A DNA stretch of 64,000 nucleotides from Pisaster brevispinus (GCA_023634235.1 JAMKCF010000006.1:3934921-3998920), one strand, 5' to 3'. Positions 9,393 to 21,333 are shown, counted from the first letter of the stretch. The notes: generated from the sequence alone by a model not told the origin. A program made the numbers and translations.

Positions 9393-10714
9393 GCCACTTG
9401 TCTGATTTGTAGACACTGGCCTCGACCCACGAGTACATCAGTAGAAAAAGATAGATCCGGAAAATCGATGGAGAAATATAAACATTTTTTGGCAGCACTG
9501 TTCAAAACATTCTGCAGAAATAAAAATGCCTAAATGACATTCAAACGCAAGAAGAATTGCATTAGTTTTGATTAATAGAAGGAATACGCGTAAATGACGA
9601 TCGGCACTTTTGATCGAAAGTGAAAGAATAACTATATTTTTGTCAGACGGTCTCTTAGAGGTCTTGTTCCGAAGGACCTCGCAATCATATTGGCTTTTTA
9701 CTTGAAGGAGTTTCAACAGAACAGGACGGTGTGGTGACTAAATTAATGTTCAATCTATCGCTATATAGTGGATGGTCCATAATACATGATCTGGAGGTAT
9801 CACGGCAAAAAAACATCAATAATGAGAGTCTAACTCTTTTGATGCAATACAGAATCACGATTTCATTCTCAATCAACTGTATAGCCACCGTAGTTATGCT
9901 AGACGTAGTTAACGCGTTTTTAATGATAAATATTAATATTTAAATGTTCTTACTACTTTAAAAGTATTGTTATGTGAATGTGGATATTCCAAACTGCGAT
10001 CGTATATATGCAATTCGTTTTACTGCTAAACTGCTGCTGGATTAAAAGGGAAAGTGTCCCTAGAATGGGTTGGTAAGTGCGACAGGAAAACAAATTAGCG
10101 CATTAGAATTTCTGAATGGGAATAGTCTTTGAGTACCAATGGTGCAATCAGTACATTTTGACTGCATTTTGTAAAATGTTAAATGTTCGTGAATTTAATG
10201 TGCTGAGTAGATGAATGTTAAAATAGATGAAAAACACGCCTCGACTCAAAGATTATCAAGATCTAGGATTTTGCTCTTTATCAGCTTCACATCTTATAGC
10301 AGGCTATGCAGTGTTTATTGTCATAATATCTCAAACCTTCAATGAATTTTTCAATTATTTTGGAATCCTAGCAATGTGAAACTAATGTATCTTCAAAATT
10401 CGCACCTCAAAAAGGACATCAAAATGTATTGAAATAATAGGTGAATATATGTATATGCACAAAGAAATGAAAAAAACCATTGTAAATCATAATGTATCTC
10501 TAAGGTTCAACAGATATTCTTTAAGGTGATTGACAATGTTTTTGATTTCATAAAAGTCAATGAGTGAAAAGTTGAAATTTACATTCTTGGGGATTCTAGG
10601 TACACTTGCAAGAAGATCGGGGTGAACGATATGATGTTGAAAATCACAATTACTTAAAAAAGTGTTTGCCCCAGGGTAACATTTTAGGGGGCACAAGGGG
10701 GTGCATGAATTGTT
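9393..10714. other. 3' flank of lectin pseudogene 3, no gene
   Basis: Colinear with the 3' flanks of the other units (for example 4230-5520). It ends at the unit junction GGGGGTGCATGAATTGTTCG, where the second copy of the segmental duplication becomes recognisable. No coding region seen. Confidence 0.5.
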
Positions 10715-11199
10715 CGACTGGCTTGTTTGATTTGTACAGATGCTGGCCTCAACCCACGAATACATTCAGTATAAAAAATGATAGATCTGGAAAGTTGGTG
10801 GAAAAATATACACATTCGTTTTGATTTGCAGAAAAAAATAACATGTGAATTATACAATGATGGCGCATATAATTGTGTCTAGATAGCCACTACACAGATG
10901 GAGAGAGTTGACCGTGTTGAAAATGGTCGCACCGTCCGTTGTTAAAGGGCTGGACCCAACGCGTATGAGAATTTGGCGATGGAATGAATAATGAATACGA
11001 ACCAGATTGTGAACAAAAGAATGTGAGATATTCGCAGAAAATGATAGGTCCGGAAAGTTGATGGAGAAATATATCTCTTTTTTGGCAGCACTGTGCAGAA
11101 TTTTTCTTCAGAATTATAAGGCCTCAATGATATCAAACAAAAGGAGAATTGCTTCGGTTTTGATGTATAGAAGAAATACCCTACGCGTAAATGACGACC

Positions 11200-11379
11200 T
11201 GGGCCCAGTTTCATAAAGCTGTTAAGCAGACATTTCTTGACTTAGCATGAAATGAACGGGGTTACCAGTGGCAACATTTTAAACTTAATGGAATGTTGGT
11301 TGGTAACCTGTTTCTGCTAAGCAAGATTTTCCTGTGCTTAACAAGTTTTTGTGCTAACATGCTTTATGAAATTGGGCCA
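11200..11379. mobile_element. Inverted-repeat element (GGGCCCA-TTTCATA family), duplicate
   Basis: The duplicated counterpart of 486-665, with the same ends and flanks. It was already in place before the duplication. Confidence 0.7.
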
Positions 11380-12522
11380 AGCGGTTTTGATCGAAAGAGA
11401 AACGTCAACTATGTCCGGTCTCTCAGAGGTCTTGTTCCCAAGGACCTCACATTCATTATGAGATTTTTACGTGCACGTTTCCACTGTAAAGGATGGGGGG
11501 TGACTATTCCATCTATCGCTTTGATAGTGAATGGTCCATTGGACTAATAAAGGATCTCCAGGTACACGGCAAAAACATTACTAATCAAAGTGTAACTCTT
11601 TGGATGGCACCACGATTTCATTCTCATATTAATATTTATTTAGCAAAGCCTATCAACGTAATTATGCTAGAGTTAGTGCGTTGTCATTGATAACGTTTTA
11701 ATACGGTGTTAAGATGTAGTTGTTCAACTAAATTAAATGTATGTGAAATTTTTCTTATTCATAACTGCAATAGTGTATATATATGCATTTTTTGTAAAGC
11801 AAAGTTTCACTAGAATGGGTGGATACTCGCGACCGGAAACAATTTAGCGCTTTAAAATTTGTGACTGGGAAAAAGGCTGTTGATATGAAGCAGTGATGTA
11901 GAAATGCTAGTACATTTGGACTGCGTTGTGTAATCATTTTACAGAAAAATAGTTGAACAACGCGCTTCGACTCAAAAGTTTTCAAGATTTATATCTGTTT
12001 TCATTGTCGTATCTCCAGCTCTCTGACATAATTCTTACTTTCATTGAATCCTAGCTAAAATGTCCTTGTAAAAATGTATTTGGGCTTCAAAATTCAAATT
12101 AAAACACATATCAAAATGCATCTCGCAATAGCTGAAGTTAGCCTATATGTGTACCCCCCCCCTCCATACTCAAGGTTGAAAGTCAACAGCCCCAGAGGCA
12201 CACTATTGGGCAATATTGCAACAATCCATAAAAGCTAGACCTACAAATGATTTACAGAAACATTTTTGGGTTGATATTTTATTAATGAGGCTCCGCGCAG
12301 AGCGGTGGTCCTTATTATTGGGGTTTAATAAATTGTGCGTTAACTTATTTTGGAAAACTTTTGAAGAAGTCTAATTTAATTTTGCGGCGACGACTATTTT
12401 ATATTCGCAATATTTTGCACAGGGAACAGTTGATGTTTGGAGACAAGGGCAGTCTGTCGCTAACTGGCTTTATAACTGACATTGGCCATTAATTACTAAA
12501 ACGATACGTACTCTGTTTGATT

Positions 12523-12684
12523 ACTTTCTTGATGCACCTCAGTACTTGGCTTGTCCCCTTCATTGCATCTGATGAAGTAGTAGCTCATGCAGTTTTTAAT
12601 GTAATTAATTAGTTAGTAAGTGCTACCACTACCTTCCTTGTTTTATCGACCAGACTAACACGGCTATTTTTTAGCAATAGTTCA
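12523..12684 (+). mobile_element. Small insertion with degraded hammerhead, upstream of lectin 4
   Basis: Counterpart of 1811-1972, flanked by GTTTGATT at 12515-12522 and 12685-12692. It has the same deletion of stem II and the GAAA core. Confidence 0.6.
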
Positions 12685-12749
12685 GTTTGATTGGACTTGA
12701 GGAACAACCTCGACATCAAAACTCTGCAATCGCCGTCGTATTTGATAAC

Positions 12750-13397
12750 ATGATGGATGTTGTTCAAGTTTTAAGCCTTCTTCTGGGCTTTGGTTGTGGG
12801 TGTTTTCTGGCTGAAATCTGCCCTCCTGATTGGCACCGGTACAGCGAGTCATGTTACTTTATTGTAACACACACGATGGATTGGTACGAAGCAAATCGCA
12901 CTTGTGCCGAGTCACGAGCAAACCTGGCCGTCCCAAACTCACGGTCCGAACAGGACTACATTTGGGAATTGAAAGAGTTCGTTCAGACACCAGGCACCAG
13001 TCTCTGGATTGGTTGTAATGACATCGAGGAGGAGGGAAACTGGCTGCACTGTCCGTTAAAGAGTGAGACCAACGCCTATGAGAATTGGGTGGTTGGAGAG
13101 CCAAATGATTTCCTTGGAGCTGATTGTGCTCAAATGTGGTATAATCAAGATGGTCAGTGGGACGATCTTCCATGCCAGTTTAAGTACAACTTCGCAGTCT
13201 GTGAGCGACATGTGAAGAACCCACCGGTAGCCACCATCCTAAACGACAATAACGGCCGCCTCACCCCTCAGTGCCTGCTGCACCATGCCATGGAGGAGTT
13301 AATGGGCAATGATGTTGTGTCGTGCGGCAAGTCTTGCCGATCACACCCTCGATGTCACTCCTTCAATCTGCAGGAACAAGATTGCCCGCCTATGTAA
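12750..13397 (+). CDS. Secreted C-type lectin 4 (EPN type), single exon
   Basis: Predicted 215 residues, the twin of lectin 1. The only coding difference I found is at 12870 (C for G), changing Asp to His in the VTHTMDWY segment (VTDTMDWY in lectin 1). Signal peptide, CPPDW start, WIG, EPND, WDD and AVCER motifs are all kept, with the 13-residue spacer and the PAN-like tail. The regulatory flank, including the small insert, is duplicated with it, so expression is probably similar. Whether it is a separate gene or an uncollapsed allele cannot be told from the sequence. Confidence 0.85.
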   Translation: MMDVVQVLSLLLGFGCGCFLAEICPPDWHRYSESCYFIVTHTMDWYEANRTCAESRANLAVPNSRSEQDYIWELKEFVQTPGTSLWIGCNDIEEEGNWLHCPLKSETNAYENWVVGEPNDFLGADCAQMWYNQDGQWDDLPCQFKYNFAVCERHVKNPPVATILNDNNGRLTPQCLLHHAMEELMGNDVVSCGKSCRSHPRCHSFNLQEQDCPPM

Positions 13398-13565
13398 CAA
13401 GAAGACTGGCGAAGAAAATGATGGAGGCATCTACGACATGCCACTTGTCGGATAGGTAGACACTGGCCTCGACCCACGAATACATCAGTAGAAAAAGATA
13501 GATCCGGAAAATTGATGCAGAAATATAAACATTTGTTGGCAGCTCTGTTCAAAACATTCTGCAAA

Positions 13566-13571
13566 AATAAA
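13566..13571 (+). promoter_or_regulatory. Candidate poly(A) signal of lectin 4
   Basis: AATAAA, the duplicate of the site at 2854. Confidence 0.35.
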
Positions 13572-14298
13572 AATGTCTAAACGACGTTCAACGCAGGAGG
13601 AATTGCATTAGTTTTGATTCCTAGAAAGAATACGCGTAAATGACAATAGGAATTTTTAATCGATAGTGAAAAACTATATTTTTGTCAGACGGTCTCTCAG
13701 AGGTTTTGTTCCCAAGGACCTCGCAATCATGTTGGCTTTTTACTTGTAGAGGTTCCAACAGAACGGGACGGTGTGGTGACTAAATTAATGTTCAATCTAT
13801 CGCTATAATCTGGAGGTATCACGGCAAAAAAACATAAAATAATCAGATAGTAACTCTTTTGATGTATAGCATCACGATTTCATTCTCAATAAACTGTATA
13901 ACCACCGTAGTTATGCTAGACGTAGTTAACACATTTTTATTGATAAATATTATTATTTAAATGTTGTTACTACTTTAAAAAGTAATGTTATGTGAAAATG
14001 TGGATAATCGAAACCGCTAACCAGTCTGTAGCCACAGCTGCTAATTCGGGCACAGTCTTAGGGCACCGGTAGAGGGCGCAATATCGCAATGGAAGCCTGA
14101 GACAATTATGCGGCGACGAGTATATTATAATCGCAATATTTTGCACAGGGAACAGTTGATGTTTGGAGACAAGTGCAGACTGTCGCTAACTGGCTGCATA
14201 ACTGACATTGGCCATTTAAACGATAATTACTCTGTTTGATTGGTCTTGAGGAACAACCTCGATATTCAAACATTGCAATCGCTGTCGTATTTTATAAC

Positions 14299-14910
14299 AT
14301 GATGGATATTGTTCAAGTTGTTAGCCTTCTTCTGGGCTTTGGTTGTGGGTGTTTTCTGGCTGAAATCTGCCCTCCTGATTGGCACCGATACGACGAGTCA
14401 TGTTACTTTATTATAAAGGACAAGATGGATTGGTACGAAGCAAATCGCACTTGTGCCGAGTCACGAGCAAACCTGGCCGTCCCAAACTCACGGTCCGAAC
14501 AGGACTACATTTGGGAATTGAAAGAGTTCGATCAGACACCAGGCACCAGTCTCTGGATTGGTTGTAATGACATCGAGGAGGAGGGAAACTGGCTGCACTG
14601 TCCGTTGAAGGGTGAGACCAACGCCTATGAGAATTGGGCGGTTGAAGAGCCAAATGATTTGAGTGGAGCTGATTGTGGACGCATGTGGTATAAACGTAAT
14701 GGTCAATGGGATGATCTTCCATGCAAGATTAATAGCGACATGTACGCAGTCTGTGAGCGACGTGTAGGCCGCCTCACTCCTCAGTGCCTGCTGCACCACG
14801 CCATGGAGGAGTTAATGGGCAATGGTGATGTGTCGTGCGGCAAGTCTTGCCGATCACACCCTCGATGTCACTCCTTCAATCTGCAGGAACAAGATTGCCC
14901 GCCTATGTAA
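14299..14910 (+). CDS. Secreted C-type lectin 5 (EPN type), single exon
   Basis: Predicted 203 residues, the twin of lectin 2. The protein is the same except near the end, where DCPPM replaces SCPPM (AGT to GAT, two adjacent changes at 14893-14894). This sits at the edge of the block where the two duplicates diverge, and lectins 1, 4 and 6 also have Asp here. EPND, WDD and all domain cysteines are kept. Probable secreted recognition lectin. Confidence 0.85.
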   Translation: MMDIVQVVSLLLGFGCGCFLAEICPPDWHRYDESCYFIIKDKMDWYEANRTCAESRANLAVPNSRSEQDYIWELKEFDQTPGTSLWIGCNDIEEEGNWLHCPLKGETNAYENWAVEEPNDLSGADCGRMWYKRNGQWDDLPCKINSDMYAVCERRVGRLTPQCLLHHAMEELMGNGDVSCGKSCRSHPRCHSFNLQEQDCPPM

Positions 14911-16501
14911 CAAGAAGACTGGCGAAGAAAATGATGGAGGCATCTACGACATGCCACTCGTCTGATATGTAGACACTGGCCTCGACCCACGAATACATCT
15001 GCATAAAAAGATAGATCAGGAAAATCGATGCAGAAATATTAACATTTTTTGGCAGCACTGTTCAAAACATTCTGCAGAAATATAAATGCCTAAACGACAT
15101 TCAAACGCAAGAAGAATTGCATTAGTTTTGATTAATAGAAAGAATACGCGTAAATGACGATCGGAATTTTTAATAGTGAAAGGATAACTATATTTTTGTC
15201 AGACGGTCTCTCAGAGGTTTTGTTCCCAAGGACCTCGCAATCATGTTGGGTTTTTACTTGAAGAAGTTCCAACAGAACAGGACGGTGTGGTGACTAAATT
15301 AATGTTCAATCTATCGCTATGAAGTGGATGGTCCATAATACATGATCTGGAGGTATCACGGCAAAAAACAAAAAATAATCAGATTGTTACTCTTTTGATG
15401 TATAGAATCACGATTTCATTCTCAATAAACTGTATAGCCACCGTAGTTATGCTAGACGTAGTTATAACGCGTTTTTAATGATAACTAATAATATTTAAAT
15501 GTTGTTACTACTTTTAAAAGTATTGTTATGTGAAAATGTGGATATTCAAAACTGCGATCGTTGCAATTTGTTTTACTGCTAAACTGCTGCTGAAATAAAA
15601 GGGAAAGTGTCGGTAGAATGGGTTGGTAAGTGCGACAGGAAAACAAATTAGCGCATTAGAATTTCTGAATGGGAATAGTCTGTTAGTTTTAACCAATGAT
15701 GCAGTCAGTACATTTTGACTGCATTGTTTAAACATTTTAAATGTTAGTGAATGTAATGTCCTGAATGAATGTTAAAATAGATGAAAAACACGCTTCGACT
15801 CAAAGATTATCAAGATCTAGGATTTCGCTGTTTATCAGCTTTACATCTCATATTATGCAGTGTTTATTGTCATATCACAAACTTTCAATAAATGTTTTCA
15901 TCATTTTAGAATCCTAGCAATGTGAAACAAATGTATCTTCAAAATTCGCACCTCAAATAAGACATCAAAATGTGTTGGCACAATAGCTGAATGTTGTATA
16001 TGCACAAATAAATTATAAAATCAATGTAAACATCGTATCTTTATGTTCAACAGATATTCTTTAAGGTGGTTGACATTGTTTTTAATTTTAATTTCATAAA
16101 AGTCAATGAGTGAAAAGTTGAAATTCACATTCTTGAGGATTCTCGGTACACTTGCAAGAAGATCGGGGTGAACGATATGATGTTGTTGAAAATCACAATT
16201 ACTTAAAAAAGAGTGTTTGCCTCAGGGTAATATTTTAGGGGGCACAAGGGGTGCATGAATCGTTCGAGGGGGCCGGCTGGCCAATATGAAACTAGTTTCC
16301 GTTTGCATTTGTCTTTAATGGGCCCCCTTTTCAGCGCTCTAAAGAAACCTTTGTAAATTTTGGATAAGAATCTGACGTGGAGGTAAAAATAATTGTACAT
16401 TGTCTGCGTGTACAAAGAAAAACAGGTTTTAAAAAACATTGAAATTACTGAAAAGCTTATAACATTTCACTCTTTCATTACATGGTGCTATGTTAAGGAA
16501 C
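14911..16501. other. 3' flank of lectin 5, no gene
   Basis: Unit spacer matching 4199-5794. It is clearly diverged at 14911-15180 and again after about 16050, with a near-identical stretch between. No coding region. Confidence 0.5.
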
Positions 16502-17150
16502 AGGTTTCATACTTCATAAACGTAGCCCCACATATCTTGCATGAAAATACTGAATGTTGACGCGCCTTGGGCGTCACCGAGTGACGGATAAATACAAGCC
16601 GAAATAAAATAATGTGAATAATTAAACAAAATTCCCGACGTAAAAAGTAAATACATTTAGACGCATATTTTTTTGAATTAACTCAAAATAAAAACATATT
16701 CCACAATAAAAAATAATAATAATATGCGTACGGAATCTATTTAGAAATATTAATAAAAAAAGCTTAATACGTGCTTTAACAGTGCTTATTTTGAAAATGG
16801 GAAAACACCGTGAGCGAGAAACACATTGTGCGCGCTAAACAACACAGTAGCAAAATAAAATAAAAAAACTCCAAATTAAACGAAAAACCCTGAAATAATC
16901 TAACAACTCAGAAATAAACGAACAGTTCGGAAATAAACGAATATTTCAGAAATAAACTAACCTCAGAATTAAACCAACCAACAACACAATAGTTTTCGAA
17001 CGCTTTTACTCGGCATCACATGCTCACTGATTATGTTTTTGACATTGTCATGATGATGAAATAAGTTTGCATTCAAGCTAAATAATTTAATAGTTATTAA
17101 CATTTACAAGTCAACTGTGAAGGGGGAAATTAATAATGATCTATCGAAGC
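16502..17150. other. AT-rich spacer, nothing recognised
   Basis: Low-complexity AT-rich DNA with many AAATAAA-like runs. I see no gene and no clear element. Confidence 0.4.
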
Positions 17151-17335
17151 CTTTACACATATTTTGTTCATGCTTGTAATAAAAGTCGACATAACAATTA
17201 CCAGGAAGCTGTTAACGAGAGGCACTTATTGTTCCCTTGAGACTTGTACGTAAACAACTAGCCTTGGAAATATTTTTCAATTTGAACCACAATTCTAGTA
17301 ATTTACTGCACGAGTCTCGAAAACTAAACATCTTT
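17150..17335. repeat. Direct repeat, copy 1
   Basis: Contains TTAACGAGAGGCACTTATTG and GTACGTAAACAACTAGCCTT, both found again at about 18050-18300 in the same order. Copy 2 has about 60 extra bases between the two blocks. Confidence 0.6.
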
Positions 17336-17444
17336 TCAACTAACCCGAGCGATAGGAATGGGGTCAAAAATATCCAGACCCAAAGGTCTTCGGACCATAA
17401 TAGAGTAAATCATAGGTAGACAGGGTACTATGTGGTCACGTTCA

Positions 17445-17585
17445 GAAGACCGTGCAAGTCTCGCGACGATAAGGTCACCATTGAGCTTCCGGGCACCTTT
17501 GAGCCATCGGCCAATGGGAGATTAAAGTAGGTGCAATTTTAGGTGATTTTTATGTTTGTTATATCACTCGTTTCCACACCAAAAA
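17445..17585. repeat. Dispersed repeat (GTGCAAGTCTCG-GGGAGATTAA family)
   Basis: Shares CGTGCAAGTCTCGCGACGAT, GAGCCATC and ATGGGAGATTAA in the same order with 45810-45930 inside the aconitase gene. Non-coding. Confidence 0.5.
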
Positions 17586-17690
17586 CATTGGTGGAATGGC
17601 TACATTTTAAACTAACCATTTATAATAAGTAATATTAAAATAAAATCAGGAAACTATTAAAAATGAAGAAACCCTGTTCAACATCCTACC

Positions 17691-17754
17691 GCTTTGGGCG
17701 GCTGGGCGGTCCAGTGGCTACCTTATAGCACTGGACAGCCCAGTCGCCCAAAGC
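17691..17754. repeat. Near-perfect 27-bp hairpin
   Basis: The left arm 17691-17717 (starting GCTTTGGGCGGCTGGGC) pairs with the right arm 17728-17754 (ending GTCGCCCAAAGC) at all but about two or three positions, around a 10-base loop. It is GC-rich in an AT-rich setting; it could be a tiny foldback element or a transcribed hairpin. Confidence 0.7.
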
Positions 17755-17987
17755 AATACACTGTAACATGCGATGGGAAACTCTCACCAGCTTATGCTTG
17801 TAGAAAAAAACGTGACATCAAAATAAAACATACGCGTTGGTCAAGTCAATGGCAATCATATAGATCATTATGAATTTTGTCCTGACTGGTTTAAAAATGT
17901 TAATAAGGATGAAATTACTTAGCTTTAATGTAATTGTTGTTCATTATCATGGTAATGTCGAAAACGTATGACTATTATAGTATAGTT

Positions 17988-18010
17988 AATTGCTTATAGT
18001 ATAAGCAATT
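17988..18010. repeat. Short palindrome
   Basis: AATTGCTTAT and ATAAGCAATT are exact inverted arms around AGT. The AT-rich setting makes chance or a small cruciform equally possible. Confidence 0.5.
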
Positions 18011-18049
18011 GATCAGTGAGCATTTGATGCCAGGGATAAGCCTTCAAAA

Positions 18050-18300
18050 ACTGTTGTGTTCATCCTTATAAAAAACAATCAACATAAAATTACCGATAGC
18101 CGTTAACGAGAGGCACTTATTGTTCCATTGGGAGATATAACTTCTAAACCAGACATATTATGTTATCCAATACCAGTATTAACGAAAAGGACGATAAATG
18201 TACGTAAACAACTAGCCTTGGAAATATTTTTCAATTTGAACTGCACTCTCGTAATTTACTGCAAGAGTCTCGAAAACTAAATATCTTTTCATTCGCTTCA
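18050..18300. repeat. Direct repeat, copy 2
   Basis: Second copy of the 17150-17335 block, carrying an extra segment (about 18125-18195) that copy 1 lacks. Confidence 0.6.
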
Positions 18301-18529
18301 TGAAAACAACTCATTTTGGGGTAATCATTTTGCAAATGACACTAATAAAAGTCCTGCCCCCCCCCCCCGCGAGAAAAAGAGAGAGAGATTTGTTTGCCAA
18401 ATCGTGTCTGTGCTTGTACGACAGAGCATTTATAAGCAGGCCCGGACCATACGCCGTAATGGCTTTACGCTCTGCCCACGCCAATGTCCTTGAAAAAACC
18501 ATCACCCCTTTGCAATAATTTGTTCTCAT

Positions 18530-18930
18530 CGGCCTGCCCATACGGTCGATAAACTGGCTAGACTCCATCTTCAAAATTTACCCTACTCCTTCTAGCAAAA
18601 TCGGGCCATTTCTATAGGGCTGGGGTACCCCCAAAATGCTCAAGGGAGTGAAAGTCAACAGCCCCAGCGGCACACTATTGGGCCATTTTTCAACAATCTA
18701 CAAAAGCCATGACCTACAAATCTTTAGTTTACGAAACAGTTTTGGGTTGTGACTGCATTGTGTAACCATTTTAAATGTTAGTGAATTTAATGTGCTGAGT
18801 AGATTGAATGTTAAAATATATAAAAAACACGCTTCGGCTCAAAGATTATCAAGATCTAGGATTTCGCTGTTTATCAGCTTCACATCTCATATATGTGCAG
18901 TGTTTGTTGTCATATCTCAAACGTTCAGAT
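18530..18930. repeat. Relic of a lectin unit without the gene
   Basis: 18535-18740 matches the leader of units 3 and 6 (GATAAACTGGCTAGACTCCA). At about 18745 it joins directly to 3'-flank sequence (GACTGCATTGTGTAACC, AAGATTATCAAGATCTAGGA). The lectin gene and about 3 kb around it are gone. Confidence 0.65.
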
Positions 18931-20100
18931 AGGCATGTTTGTTTTGTTTGTTGTTTCATGTCAGCTTGCTGTTTGGTGGATTTGATTGTATTTCATCGGA
19001 TTCATTGACCCTCTGTGGTTTCTTCAAGAAGGCATGTGGATTGGAAAAATTTATGTGCGAAAAGATTTTTGTTTAAATGCCTAATTTCTCTCCCCCACCT
19101 CCACCGGTTTAAAACAAGCATTATTTACAACAGTACTGATGGGTGCACCCCACTAAATAAACTCCCATAGCATACAGTGCAAAATGCTAAATATTCAAAA
19201 ATACATAACAAATACGAGTCTCCCAGCTTTTTACTCAAAAGGGAAGATATCCGTTGACTCTTGAACTTTTATCCTCTGCTCAATTTAATATGGGGAGTCC
19301 CTGGGCCCTAATATGGGGAGTCCCTGGGCCCGTCAAGTTATTTCCTCTCCAAATAAAAACACTCCTACACCGGTGTAACTTTCCAAACGTCCGAGCATCA
19401 ATCTTGAAAAATGTCCCTACACCTATCAGCAAATAGGGCCATTTATTTCAGGGCCTATGCCATCCAAAATACCTCAAGTAGAGAATATTTTTAGGGCCTA
19501 CAAAATATTAATGAGGCCGACGCTCATTTGCACCCTGATGCGTCGAGTCCGGCCGGCCGGACTGCGGTGATGGCGCCCTCTATAGAGCCAAATGACACCA
19601 CGGCTGTAGAACGTTTTGACCCTCACTAGCAGAGTGCTGAGTAAGTGACACAATTTAAGTATGACTTTCTTTTCATCTTTGGTTGGAATTCATTTGATTT
19701 TGGGTCGTACCTTGTCGTGTCATCATTACTAGAGTATTTTATTGTGGCCCAAAATTATTGCAGACAATTGTTAAGTGTTGTTTTCTGCCGCAAGGAGCTC
19801 TATGAAAGTGGCCCAGATAAACATGGGCATGTGACCACCTTTCCACCAATAGGACTGCCTAAGCTGTCTGGGGAGGGGTATTCATAAATTATAAAATGAA
19901 TTATAATTATATACCGAATTAACAGGTTATCAGCTTTGAGCTATAATTTAAAAAAAAAAAACTTTAAAACGCCGAAGCGAAAAAACACGATGGTACATAA
20001 TATAGTACACTCAAGCAAATAAACAAATACTTTTCAACTAAAAAATTAAAAGTAATTAACAAAAAGCATTATAAATGAAAGGGAATGGTCTTCAAATGCG
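18931..20100. other. Intergenic, no gene recognised
   Basis: Contains a 24-bp direct duplication of AATATGGGGAGTCCCTGGGC at about 19287-19334 and simple AT-rich DNA. The short open frames resemble nothing I know. Confidence 0.4.
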
Positions 20101-20149
20101 ACCATATTACCATGTTATGAAGTAAAGAAAGTCATTAACAACACCCTTA

Positions 20150-20290
20150 GAAACAGTCGAAGTCATAGCCACAGTAGCCTGAACATCTGACGTCACACTT
20201 CGAAGCTCGTGAGCAACCGCCAGATACCTGCCTTAAGTGGCTGGCAGGATCCTGCCAGATGAACCATTGACCTCTCATCCCATACACACA
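20150..20290 (-). repeat. Dispersed element with CRE-like site, inverted copy
   Basis: The reverse complement of the 20605-20715 element: AGGTCA, CATCTGGCAG, TATCTGGCG, TCACGAGC, then TGACGTCA (20188-20195). It starts next to a piece of the AACAACACCCTTAG family also seen near 40440 and 54990. Confidence 0.55.
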
Positions 20291-20519
20291 GTATATTGCA
20301 AATAAAACAACATTACATACAAACATTATGCACACGCAGCGGTAGACGCTCGAACTGCTGGGTGTAGCTGACAAACAGCGTCATTTCGGAGCAGACTAAT
20401 CATAACACAGAAATTGAGAGCTTACATCATTGCAAATTCATCCACTGTAATCATTGGGCCTGTAGGACCATTGTCTATCCTTACAGTTTAAAGACAGGGG
20501 TATAGACTTGTTGGATAAA

Positions 20520-20875
20520 CATGCAGTGACGTAAGCTTTCTATATCTGTGTTATGATTGGTCCGAGGGGACGTAGTTTGTCAGTGCATAATGTCCTTGTG
20601 AATGTGATGCGAGGTCAAAGGTACATCTGGCAGTCTCCTGCCTGGCGCACTAGGCCGGTATCTGGCGTTATTCACGAGCCTGGAAGTGTGACGTCAGATA
20701 TTCAGGTTGACCAGTCTATAATAGACTGGTCCCCTGTCTTTACCTGCAAGGATAAAGACTGGTATTGGTCTTACAAGCCCACTGATTTCATTAGATACAA
20801 TTATTTCATTGGATAAACGTGCTGTGACGTAAGCTTTCCTTATGTGTTACGATTGGTCCGAGGTGATGGAGGCAA
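20520..20875 (+). repeat. Tandem pair of GTGACGTAAGCTTTC blocks around the element
   Basis: GTGACGTAAGCTTTC, ATTGGTCCGAGG and GGATAAACRTGC occur twice (about 20510-20570 and 20810-20865). Between them lies the element with AGGTCAAAGGTACATCTGGC (20611-20630) and a full TGACGTCA (20689-20696). It has no coding capacity and may be a composite DNA element. Confidence 0.5.
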
Positions 20876-21129
20876 GGGATTGGTGGCGTTTCATGGCCGA
20901 GCACCGGACTCAAACTCTAAAGTTTCTGATCAGCAGAATGTTGTTCTTGGTTTGATTGGCTGCATATTGCGCCACAGCTCCTTGTAAACCAGTACATGGT
21001 GCCATTGTTATTATTATGTAATTTGTCAGCTTGCGATCGTCTGCACGCAGCTTGTGCATAATGCTGTGTTCATCATGTAATGTTGTTTCTATGTGTACCA
21101 CGTGTGAATTGACTGCCAATCTTCGTGTG

Positions 21130-21300
21130 AAATAAATGCGAGGTCAAAGGTACATCTGGCAAAATCCGGTCAGGCTGGTATCTGGCTTTTTCACGAGCCT
21201 CGAAGTGTAACGTCAGAAGTTCAGGCTAACCAGTCTGTAGCCACAGCTGCTAATTCGGGCACAGTCTTGGTCACCGGTAGAGGGCGCAATATCGTCTAGC
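21130..21300 (+). repeat. Third copy of the CRE-like element, fused to a lectin-unit repeat
   Basis: AGGTCAAAGGTACATCTGGC and TTCACGAGCCTCGAAGTGT are kept, but the CRE-like core is changed to AACGTCA. It runs into the AGCCACAGCTGCTAATTCGG fragment known from 3313 and 14025. Confidence 0.55.
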
Positions 21301-21333
21301 TCACAAGGATTGGTGTGCGCACTACATTAAATT

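Larger units (their letters stand above)
10715..16501. repeat. Segmental duplication, copy 2
   Basis: Second copy of 1-5794, carrying lectins 4 and 5. Alignment stops after TGTTAAGGAA at about 16500, where copy 2 continues into unrelated AT-rich DNA. The left limit cannot be set because copy 1 starts at the window edge. Confidence 0.9.
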
